From the NCBI RefSeq assembly GCF_003056345.1, contig NZ_PYWB01000007.1:62001-126000 (forward strand): DNA of 64,000 bases. Reading direction: 5' to 3'. Positions 17,246 through 24,382 of this stretch are shown piece by piece (the first letter of the stretch is position 1; each line of letters starts with the position of its first letter). This DNA comes from Devosia submarina (GTDB taxonomy: Bacteria > Pseudomonadota > Alphaproteobacteria > Rhizobiales > Devosiaceae). The notes beneath the pieces are model-generated. The model was not told the DNA's origin, did not search any database, and worked only from the letters and a program-made list of their open reading frames with translations. The translations under genes and the position numbers were made by a program.

Positions 17246-18328
17246 TTAGACCCGGTTCGTCGTTTCGGCATTGAACAGTGAGCCGCGGGCCGGATCGAAA
17301 CCAACGAACAATTTCTGTCCAACGGTCAGCACAACATCGCTGTCGGCACGGAACGTAACGGAATGGCCGGCGATCTTTGTCCAGGCGAGGGTATCCGAGC
17401 CCATGGGCTCGACGATTTCGATCTCGACTTCGGTGCTGAAGGGCATGCGCTGAGCGTCTTCGCCGAGCACGATGTGCTCGGGGCGAACGCCAAGCACAGC
17501 CTTGATCTGGCCCGAGGACGGAGCAGTGAACTTGTAGTTCCCGACAGGGATCACGGTACCATCTTCTGCCGTGAAGCTGGTGCCGCTCAGGGTTCCCTGC
17601 AGGAAGTTCATCGATGGTGAGCCGATGAAGCCAGCTACGTAAAGATTGACTGGATTGTTGTAGATTGTGTGGGGATCGCTCAGCTGCTGGATTTCGCCGT
17701 TCTTCATGATGGCGATGCGGTCAGCCAGGGTCAGAGCTTCAATCTGATCGTGGGTCACGTAGATCATGGTGTTCTTGAGCCGCTGATGGAGCCGCTTGAT
17801 CTCGACGCGCAGATCCGAGCGGAGCTTGGCGTCAAGGTTCGATAATGGCTCGTCGAACAGGAAGACGTCCACATCGCGCACCAAGGCACGACCAATGGCG
17901 ACACGCTGGCGCTGGCCGCCGGACAAATTGGCCGGCTTACGCTGCAGGAAGGGCTCAAGCTGGAGGATTTCGGCAGCCCGCTTGACGCGGGCGTTGACTT
18001 CTTCCTTAGCCATGCCCGCCACACGCAGACCGAACGACAGGTTCTTCTCGACTGTCATCTGCGGGTAAAGCGCATAGGACTGGAACACCATGCCGATGCC
18101 ACGGTCCTTGGGCTCAGCCCACGTAACGTTCTTGCCGCCGATGAATATCTGCCCGCCGGAGACGTCAAGCAGACCGGCGATGCAGTTCAGAAGGGTGGAC
18201 TTGCCGCATCCTGAAGGTCCCAGCAGAACGATGAACTCGCCCTGCCCGACTTCGAGATTGAGATTGCGCAGCACCTGCACGTTGCCGAAATTGAGGGACA
18301 CGTCCCGGATGGAAACACTGCTTTGCAT
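17246..18328 (-). CDS. Carbohydrate ABC transporter ATP-binding protein, MalK/UgpC type
   Basis: This 360-residue ATPase drives a CUT1-family sugar importer. Walker A is GPSGCGKST at 37-45, the signature is LSGGQRQRVAIGRAL, and Walker B is VFLFDEPLSNLD. The C-terminal regulatory OB-like (TOBE) domain from about residue 240 contains GVRPEHIVLG, typical of MalK, UgpC and MsmK. It starts 4 bases after the upstream permease stop. It acts at the inner face of the membrane. Confidence 0.92.
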   Translation of the reverse strand: MQSSVSIRDVSLNFGNVQVLRNLNLEVGQGEFIVLLGPSGCGKSTLLNCIAGLLDVSGGQIFIGGKNVTWAEPKDRGIGMVFQSYALYPQMTVEKNLSFGLRVAGMAKEEVNARVKRAAEILQLEPFLQRKPANLSGGQRQRVAIGRALVRDVDVFLFDEPLSNLDAKLRSDLRVEIKRLHQRLKNTMIYVTHDQIEALTLADRIAIMKNGEIQQLSDPHTIYNNPVNLYVAGFIGSPSMNFLQGTLSGTSFTAEDGTVIPVGNYKFTAPSSGQIKAVLGVRPEHIVLGEDAQRMPFSTEVEIEIVEPMGSDTLAWTKIAGHSVTFRADSDVVLTVGQKLFVGFDPARGSLFNAETTNRV

Positions 18329-18332
18329 TGGT

Positions 18333-19235
18333 TTAACCCTTCACCGCGCCAGCGGCGATGCCGCGCACGAACCATTTGCCGGAAACGAAGTAGACGATCA
18401 GCGGTACAGCTGCAGTCAGGATCGTGGCGGCCATGTTGACGTTGTATTCCCGCACGCCTTGCGTGGAGTTGACGATGTTGTTGAGCTGCACCGTCATGGG
18501 ATAGTTCTGGGTGCCGGCGAAGACCACGCCGAACAGGAAGTCGTTCCAGATACCGGTGACCTGCAGGATAATCGCCACCGCAAAGATCGGCAGCGACATC
18601 GGCACCATGATTTGGAAGAAAATCCGCCAGAAACCAGCACCATCAACACGAGCAGCCTTGAACAATTCCTGTGGCAAAGACGCAAAGTAGTTGCGGAACA
18701 GGAGCACCAGGATGGGCATGCCGAAAACGGTGTGCACAAGGATAACAGCCCAAAGCGTGCCGAAGATCTTGAGCTGCGCCGTAATCATCACCATGGGATA
18801 GAGCATCACCTGATAGGGGATGAACGAGCCCAGCAGCAGGCAGGTGAAGAAGAACTCGGAACCCTTAAAGCGCCAATTGACGAGAGCGTAACCGCTCACT
18901 GCTGCAACCAGTACTGAAATGATTGTGGACGGCACAGTGATCTTGACCGAGTTCCAGAAACCGGGGGCAAGACCATTACAGGTCAGGCCGGTACAGGCGC
19001 TGGTCCAGGCTTTGACCCACGGCTCTATCGTGATGATTTCGAGCGGCGGAGCGAAGATATTGCCCAGCCGAATCTCCGGCAGCCCCTTGAGTGACGTTGT
19101 AATCATCACATAGAGCGGCAGAAGGTAGTACATGGCGGCAACAATGATGATGCCGTAGATGATGATACGCTTAGGGTTGAACCCCTTGCTTGGACGAGGC
19201 CCGGAGGGCTCGCCGACCGCTGAAACATTGGCCAT
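18333..19235 (-). CDS. Carbohydrate ABC transporter permease, MalG type
   Basis: This 300-residue inner-membrane permease has six predicted helices and the coupling loop ELFKAARVDGAGFWRIFF (EAA---G pattern) near residue 200. The last residues VRGIAAGAVKG are the characteristic tail of MalG-type subunits. A proline-rich basic N-terminus precedes the first helix. It lies 9 bases after the MalF-type permease gene. The two permeases form the channel for the sugar. Confidence 0.9.
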   Translation of the reverse strand: MANVSAVGEPSGPRPSKGFNPKRIIIYGIIIVAAMYYLLPLYVMITTSLKGLPEIRLGNIFAPPLEIITIEPWVKAWTSACTGLTCNGLAPGFWNSVKITVPSTIISVLVAAVSGYALVNWRFKGSEFFFTCLLLGSFIPYQVMLYPMVMITAQLKIFGTLWAVILVHTVFGMPILVLLFRNYFASLPQELFKAARVDGAGFWRIFFQIMVPMSLPIFAVAIILQVTGIWNDFLFGVVFAGTQNYPMTVQLNNIVNSTQGVREYNVNMAATILTAAVPLIVYFVSGKWFVRGIAAGAVKG

Positions 19236-19244
19236 GAGTTCCTC

Positions 19245-20189
19245 CTAATGAGCCTTCTTGGGACCGAATTCGATGATCATCCACGGGATAAGGATGACGA
19301 AAACGGCTAGCAGCATGACCGTGGAAGCAGCCAGGGCCTGCCCCAGATTGCCGGCGGTGAACATGTAGTTGATGACGTACTTGGCAGGCACTTCCGAGGA
19401 GAGGCCGGGACCGCCATTTGTTAGCGCCACGACGAGGTCATAGGTGCGGACGATGCCTGAACCAACGATGACGAGGGTTGTCACTATGACCCCGCGCATC
19501 ATGGGAAGTACGATCTGAAGATAGGTGCGCCAGGTTGGAATGCCGTCAACGCGGGCAGCCTTCCAGATTTCCCCGTCAATGCTGCGCAAACCGGCAAGCA
19601 TCAACACCATCACGAACCCCGTGCCATGCCATGTGCCCGCTATCAGCAGAGCATAGAGCACCATGTCAGTGTTGGTGATCCAGTCAAAGGTAAAGCTGGT
19701 CCAGCCCAAGCCGCGGATGGTGGACTGAAGGCCCAAGGTTGGGTTCATGATCCACTGCCAGACAAGACCGGTCACGATGCCGGACAGGGCGAATGGATAC
19801 AGGAAAATGGTCCGGAAACCGTCTTCGAAGCGGAGCTTCTGGTCCATCAGCACCGCAAGCAGAAAGCCGACGACCATTGTGAAGACAAGGGAGAAGATGC
19901 CGTAGGTAAGAAGATTCGTTGCCGAAATCTTCCAGCGCCGGGCAGAGAACAGGCGCTCATACTGAGCCCAGCCCACGAAATCACCGTTCGGCAAGGAACG
20001 TGAGTCGGTGAACGAAAACCAGACGCTCCACAGCGTACAGCCGATGAACACGATCAGGACAATCGCCACCATGGGTGACGCGGCGATCTTGGCCGTAATA
20101 TTCCTGACAAAAATATTGTATAGCAGACCAGGTGGCTTATCTGCTTCCACCGGCCGACTCACAGCGCCGGAGCGCCCAATGTCGGTCAT
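19245..20189 (-). CDS. Carbohydrate ABC transporter permease, MalF type
   Basis: This 314-residue permease has about six membrane helices and the coupling loop EIWKAARVDGIPTWRTYL. The region AFVILIPWMIIEFGPKKAH closes the protein. It is the first permease after the binding-protein gene, separated by 108 bases that contain a very stable hairpin. Family CUT1 transporters usually import di- or oligosaccharides or glycosides and some monosaccharides. Confidence 0.9.
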   Translation of the reverse strand: MTDIGRSGAVSRPVEADKPPGLLYNIFVRNITAKIAASPMVAIVLIVFIGCTLWSVWFSFTDSRSLPNGDFVGWAQYERLFSARRWKISATNLLTYGIFSLVFTMVVGFLLAVLMDQKLRFEDGFRTIFLYPFALSGIVTGLVWQWIMNPTLGLQSTIRGLGWTSFTFDWITNTDMVLYALLIAGTWHGTGFVMVLMLAGLRSIDGEIWKAARVDGIPTWRTYLQIVLPMMRGVIVTTLVIVGSGIVRTYDLVVALTNGGPGLSSEVPAKYVINYMFTAGNLGQALAASTVMLLAVFVILIPWMIIEFGPKKAH

Positions 20190-20255
20190 TGCGCTTCCTT
20201 TGAAGAATACATGCGCCAGATGGGCAGTTGCTCACCGCCAACTTAAACGCGAATT

Positions 20256-20277
20256 GGGGGCCGCCGAAGCGGCCCCC
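20256..20277 (-). terminator. Very stable UUCG-capped hairpin between binding-protein and permease genes
   Basis: GGGGGCCGC and GCGGCCCCC make a 9-bp stem. Read on the coding strand, the loop is TTCG closed by C-G, the unusually stable UUCG tetraloop. No strong T-run follows on that strand. I read it as a 3'-end protector or partial attenuator that raises binding-protein mRNA over permease mRNA. Confidence 0.7.
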
Positions 20278-20297
20278 GTGTTTTTCAAGCCTATGGC

Positions 20298-21542
20298 TTA
20301 GTCGGCCGACTCGATGATCGCAGCGTACTCTTCGATGTAGTCATCAACCGAGTAGCTCTTGTCAGCGAAGAATTCCTGGTTGAGGTCGTCCAGCTGCTGC
20401 TGGGTGTCGCTCGAGTTCAGGGTTTCGCCGGATGGCAGCAGGCCTTCTGGGCTTTCCAGAATGGTGATAGCCTTCTTCATGCAATCGTTTGCTGTGGACA
20501 GGTCGATGTCCGTACGGATCGGCATGGAGCCCTTCTTCAGGTTGAATGCAACCTGGGCTTCCTTGCTGACCAGCAGCTTGGCAAGGGTGGTCTGCGCATC
20601 GAGCACGTCCTGCGCGGTGCCTTCTGGCAGCACGGGGAAGTAGAAGGCGTCGCCGCCACCTTCGATGCGGTCAGTCAGGCCCAGGCCCGGCAAGCAGTCG
20701 TATTCGACCCCCGGAGTTGCACCAGCAACTGCAAATTCACCCTGGATCCAGTCGCCGTGGATGTTGCCAGCAGCTTCGCCAGCAAGCAGCTGGTTCGCCA
20801 CGTCGCCGAACTGCGGCACGACTTCAGCAGGATCCACCACGTCGCGCAGAGCTGCCCAAGCTTCGGCAACCTTGCGGAATTCGGGGCTACGGACGGCCTC
20901 TGCGTCATGATCCTTGTTGATCTTCATGTAGAGATCAGGACCACCAACGTCGGCCAGCAGAACGCCCGGAATACCGTTCAATGCCCAGCCAGCAGCCAGA
21001 CCGAAGGGAACCACACCAGCTTCACGCAGGGCAGGCCAGGAAGCTACGTATTCGTTCCAATCCTTCGGAACGGGCTGACCAATCTTTTCGTAAGCGCCGG
21101 TCGAGAGCCAGAGCCAGTGCCACGAGTGGATGTTGACCGGCACGCAGTAAATCTTGCCGTCATAGGTGCAAGCATCGAACAGGCCTGGATCGGCGTAGAA
21201 GTCCTTCCAGCCCTCTTCTTCAGCAAGCGGGGTCAGGTCACGAATGAGACCGGCCTGAATGAGACCTTCCGCATCGCGGCCGGTGTTCATCTGGGTGGCA
21301 CCCATAGGGTCGCCGCCAAGGATGCGGCTGATGATAACCGGGTTTGCACCGGTGCCCGAGCCAGCCAGGGCGCTATCCACCCAGGTATTGCCGGTTTCGT
21401 TGAACAGGCGAGCGAATTCGGCAACAGCGGCCGACTCACCGCCAGAAGTCCACCAGTGGGTGACTTCAAGTTCTGCTGCCATAGCAGCGGTCGAGCTCAT
21501 CATGGCAGCAGCCATCGCGGCCACTACGGTAAACTTTTTCAT
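20298..21542 (-). CDS. Sugar ABC transporter substrate-binding protein
   Basis: This 414-residue family 1 extracellular binding protein has a signal peptide at about 1-23 ending AMAAE. It opens with LEVTHWWTSGGESAAVAEF, typical of CUT1 glucose/mannose or oligosaccharide binding proteins such as GtsA. Several Trp and Tyr residues (HSWHWLWLS) probably stack against the sugar. A longer frame starts at 21623, but the ATG at 21542 has GGGAGGA 8 bases upstream and gives a clean signal peptide. Two paired cysteines (CTYDGKIYC) may form a disulfide. It is the first gene of the operon. Confidence 0.9.
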   Translation of the reverse strand: MKKFTVVAAMAAAMMSSTAAMAAELEVTHWWTSGGESAAVAEFARLFNETGNTWVDSALAGSGTGANPVIISRILGGDPMGATQMNTGRDAEGLIQAGLIRDLTPLAEEEGWKDFYADPGLFDACTYDGKIYCVPVNIHSWHWLWLSTGAYEKIGQPVPKDWNEYVASWPALREAGVVPFGLAAGWALNGIPGVLLADVGGPDLYMKINKDHDAEAVRSPEFRKVAEAWAALRDVVDPAEVVPQFGDVANQLLAGEAAGNIHGDWIQGEFAVAGATPGVEYDCLPGLGLTDRIEGGGDAFYFPVLPEGTAQDVLDAQTTLAKLLVSKEAQVAFNLKKGSMPIRTDIDLSTANDCMKKAITILESPEGLLPSGETLNSSDTQQQLDDLNQEFFADKSYSVDDYIEEYAAIIESAD

Positions 21543-21638
21543 ATATATGTCCTCCCAACGATCACCTGGAGCGAATTGCTCCCGCGAAGCGGCCAGCTGC
21601 AAGGTTGCCTTCTTGTGAAGCATCCCGAGCTAGCTGCA

Positions 21639-21652
21639 TGTAATCGATTGCA
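21639..21652. promoter_or_regulatory. Putative LacI-family operator O1
   Basis: TGTAATCGATTGCA is a near-palindrome around a central CG, the usual architecture of LacI-family operators. One pair is mismatched. It lies 97 bases upstream of the binding-protein ATG and its centre is 35 bases from that of the second site. Confidence 0.65.
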
Positions 21653-21672
21653 AGACGATCGTCGAAAAATCT

Positions 21673-21688
21673 ATGCAATCGATTGCAT
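21673..21688. promoter_or_regulatory. Putative LacI-family operator O2 (perfect palindrome)
   Basis: ATGCAATCGATTGCAT is a perfect 16-bp palindrome with central CG. It lies in the divergent promoter region between the sugar operon and the lacI-type gene and repeats the core of the neighbouring site. Together they are the expected binding sites of the regulator at 21765. Confidence 0.75.
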
Positions 21689-21764
21689 TACTTTCACCTA
21701 GCTCTTGCGGGCCTGTCAAGATCGTTTTAGACAGAAGGTGCAACTAAGGGTTAAGGGGGCGCTG

Positions 21765-22811
21765 TTGGAGCGGGAAACAGCCGAGAAAGCGCCAACAATC
21801 CAAGACGTTGCGCGAATTGCACAGGTCTCTGCAGCAACAGTTAGCCGGGCTCTGTCGCGGCCTGAACGAGTCACAGACGCGACCCGCAACAGGGTGTCCG
21901 AGGCTGTTCGGATCACCGGATATACGCTGAACCAATCTGCGCGTTCGCTCCGCTTGCGAGCAGCTAGAGCCATCCTTGTTGCGCTGCCAGATATCGGCAA
22001 TCCGTTCTTTTCCACAGTGCTCGATGCCATCGAGCGCGAGGCCGCGCGACGCGGCTATGGCGTTCTGGTCGCAAATAGGTTCGCTCGCGATAACACCGAT
22101 GCTCTGCGAGATTATTTTCTTTCCAATCGAGCGGACGGGCTCTTGCTGCTGGATGGATCAGTCGATGCCGAGCAATTAGCAGCCTTCACGCGAGCGCCAA
22201 TCAACTTGCCGCTGATCGTGGCGTGTGAGTCAATTCCCGGCGCTCCTTTTCACACCGTCATCACCGACAATTTCTACGCCGCAAAACAGGCTGCGCTCTA
22301 TTTGCTGCAGTCTGGACATACCCGAATCGGACACATTAAAGGCCCGAAAGGAAATGTTCTAAGCAGCGAAAGAGAGGCGGGCTTCCTCGCCGGTCTGGCG
22401 AGCGCTAGCGCCGAGAGAAGGGAAGATTGGATGTTTACCGGTGGGTTCAGCATGGATGATGGCGCCCGGGCAGCCAAAGCCCTGATCGCGCTCAAGATTC
22501 GCCCGACGGCGGTCTTTGCGGCCAACGACGAAGCCGCGATTGGCTTTATATCTGAGATCAGCCGCCTCGGTCTCAAATGCCCGGACGATGTATCCGTGAT
22601 GGGGTTCGATGATCTTGAGATTGCAGCCCATTTTCAGCCTCCGCTGACTACGATGCGGCAGCCGCGCGAGGCAGTCGGGCGCCTAGCGGCGGAGGCGTTG
22701 ATCGATCTTATTGAAGGTGCCCCAGGCAAGATCGTGCCAAAGCAGTTTGTCCTGAGCTCCGAACTGATTGTCCGCAAAAGCACGGCCCCTCCCCCCAGCT
22801 TGCGATCATGA
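21765..22811 (+). CDS. LacI-family transcriptional regulator of the sugar operon
   Basis: A repressor-type protein of about 348 residues. The N-terminal helix-turn-helix with hinge reads TIQDVARIAQVSAATVSR, then LSRPERVTDATR. The periplasmic-binding-protein-like effector domain follows, with AILVALPDIGNPFFS and FHTVITDN. Start choice is uncertain: TTG at 21765 is preceded by AAGGGGG at 5 bases and was chosen; GTG at 21738 and TTG at 21705 are also in frame. It is divergent from the sugar operon, and two matching palindromes lie between them, so it most likely represses that operon until its sugar is present. Confidence 0.88.
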   Translation: MERETAEKAPTIQDVARIAQVSAATVSRALSRPERVTDATRNRVSEAVRITGYTLNQSARSLRLRAARAILVALPDIGNPFFSTVLDAIEREAARRGYGVLVANRFARDNTDALRDYFLSNRADGLLLLDGSVDAEQLAAFTRAPINLPLIVACESIPGAPFHTVITDNFYAAKQAALYLLQSGHTRIGHIKGPKGNVLSSEREAGFLAGLASASAERREDWMFTGGFSMDDGARAAKALIALKIRPTAVFAANDEAAIGFISEISRLGLKCPDDVSVMGFDDLEIAAHFQPPLTTMRQPREAVGRLAAEALIDLIEGAPGKIVPKQFVLSSELIVRKSTAPPPSLRS

Positions 22812-22873
22812 CTGATTTTGCAAAAGCCGGTTCCCTTCCCGCCAAAATGCGCTAAATAAAAACTGCCTGTGCA

Positions 22874-22950
22874 GGTCCCGTAGCTCAGCTGGATAGAGCA
22901 GCAGCCTTCTAAGCTGTTGGTCGGAGGTTCGAGTCCTCCCGGGATCGCCA
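22874..22950 (+). tRNA. tRNA-Arg (anticodon TCT)
   Basis: A complete 77-base cloverleaf: acceptor GGTCCCG pairing with CGGGATC (one G-T pair), D-arm AGCTCAGCTGGATAGAGC, anticodon loop CTTCTAA with anticodon TCT, T-arm GTTCGAGTC, and encoded CCA. It reads AGA and probably AGG codons. Confidence 0.95.
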
Positions 22951-22980
22951 GGTGGAATCATGAGGGATCAGCGTGCGCCC

Positions 22981-23616
22981 TCATTCATCCAGCAATTGCT
23001 TGATCATTGGCAGCACGCCTCGGACCATGGTCTGGACCCCGCGCGCGTTTGGGTGAATCCCGTCAGGCTGGTTTAGTGTAGAGTCCAGCGCCACGCCTTC
23101 AAGGAAGAAGGGGTAGAGCGGAACGCCGAACTCTGCTGCGAGCGTTGGAAAGGCATGATCGAATTCTTCTACATAATCCTCGCCCAAGCTGGGGCTGGCG
23201 CGCATTCCAAGAAGCAGCACCGGGATTTGCTGTTCTTGCAGGCGCACAAGGATAGCGCGCAGGTTTTCGCTCATCTGGGCCGGTGAAAGTCCACGCAACA
23301 TATCGTTTCCACCGAGACCCAGCAGAACAGCGTCCGGCCTCTCCGATAAACTCCAGTCAATGCGCGCGAGTGCTGCGGCGGATGTATCTCCCGAAACACT
23401 AGCGTTGACGATTTTCACCTCGTAGCCATCCGCCTCAAGGCTCTTTTTGAGCTGCGCCGCGAAGGCATCTTGGTCGGGCAAGCCATACCCCGCCATCAGG
23501 GAGTCGCCAAAGAGCATCAGCGTCTTAGGGGCCGCTTGCGTCGGAAGAACAGCGCTGGTTAGCATTGCGCCAAAGAGTGTGAATTGCAGTGTCTCACGCA
23601 GAATTTTGCCTATCAT
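22981..23616 (-). CDS. tesA: SGNH-family arylesterase / acyl-CoA thioesterase I
   Basis: This 211-residue secreted esterase of the SGNH (GDSL) family has a signal peptide at 1-28 (ending TQAA). The catalytic blocks are GDSLMAGYG at 37-45 (Ser nucleophile), GGND in the middle, and DGIHPN near the C-terminus (Asp and His). TesA acts in the periplasm on esters, thioesters and lysophospholipids. It is divergent from the ybbA-ybbP ABC genes 61 bases away, the same gene neighbourhood as in E. coli and many proteobacteria. Confidence 0.9.
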   Translation of the reverse strand: MIGKILRETLQFTLFGAMLTSAVLPTQAAPKTLMLFGDSLMAGYGLPDQDAFAAQLKKSLEADGYEVKIVNASVSGDTSAAALARIDWSLSERPDAVLLGLGGNDMLRGLSPAQMSENLRAILVRLQEQQIPVLLLGMRASPSLGEDYVEEFDHAFPTLAAEFGVPLYPFFLEGVALDSTLNQPDGIHPNARGVQTMVRGVLPMIKQLLDE

Positions 23617-23677
23617 TGCTTTTCTTTTCCATAGCGCCGCTTAACGTATCGAGCCGCTGCCAAACCAATGAGCCGTT

Positions 23678-24382
23678 ATGGATAGCCCCGTTGTTCAAAC
23701 CCAACGCATGAACCTGCATTTGCGGTCCGGCAAAACGCCACTTCATATCCTGAAGGATATTGATCTCAGCATCGCTGCCGGCGAAGTAGTTGCTGTGATT
23801 GGACCATCGGGAAGCGGCAAAACCTCGCTCCTGATGGTACTGGGCGGGCTGGAAAGCGCTACCGACGGTTCGGTGATTGTAGCGGGAACAAACTTGTCAG
23901 GGATGGGCGAGGATGAGCTGGCCGTCTTTAGACGGCAGCATCTTGGCATACTTTTCCAGAACTTTCACCTCATCCCGTCCATGACGGCACTCGAGAATGT
24001 GGCGCTAACGCTTGAGATTGCGGAGAGCAAGCAGCTGCCCCGAGAGATCACCGCGCAAGCGGCATCCGCTTTGCAGGCTGTTGGTCTCGGACAAAGACTT
24101 GATCATCGGCCCAGCGCGCTTTCAGGTGGGGAACAACAGCGGGTCGGGCTGGCGCGTGCCATTGTCATGCGCCCTAAACTGCTGCTGGCCGATGAGCCTA
24201 CAGGCAATCTCGATCAGGACACAGGCGCTCGGGTCATCGACATGATGTTCGGCCTCGCACGCGACAATAATACAGCGGTTTTCCTGATCACGCATGATCC
24301 GGCGCTCGCCGCAAGGGCAGACCGGGTATTGTTTATGAATCATGGGCAACTCACGTCCTCCAACGCGAGTGTTCCGGTTTGA
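23678..24382 (+). CDS. ybbA: ABC transporter ATP-binding protein, YbbA/LolD type
   Basis: This 234-residue ATPase belongs to the MacB/LolD-like group. Walker A is GPSGSGKTS at 42-50, the signature is [15 protein letters not shown], Walker B is [12 protein letters not shown], and an H-loop ITHDPA follows. Its partner is the large FtsX-type permease whose TTG start overlaps its stop. These complexes usually extract lipoproteins or lipids or work by mechanotransmission across the envelope; the substrate of YbbA-YbbP is not settled. Divergent tesA is a conserved neighbour. Confidence 0.9.
   Translation: MDSPVVQTQRMNLHLRSGKTPLHILKDIDLSIAAGEVVAVIGPSGSGKTSLLMVLGGLESATDGSVIVAGTNLSGMGEDELAVFRRQHLGILFQNFHLIPSMTALENVALTLEIAESKQLPREITAQAASALQAVGLGQRLDHRPSALSGGEQQRVGLARAIVMRPKLLLADEPTGNLDQDTGARVIDMMFGLARDNNTAVFLITHDPALAARADRVLFMNHGQLTSSNASVPV

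Noticed and set aside
20757-21701. A 314-codon open frame opposite the sugar-binding protein
   Set aside because: It is a shadow of the real gene; the translated sequence lacks any domain and no ribosome site precedes it.
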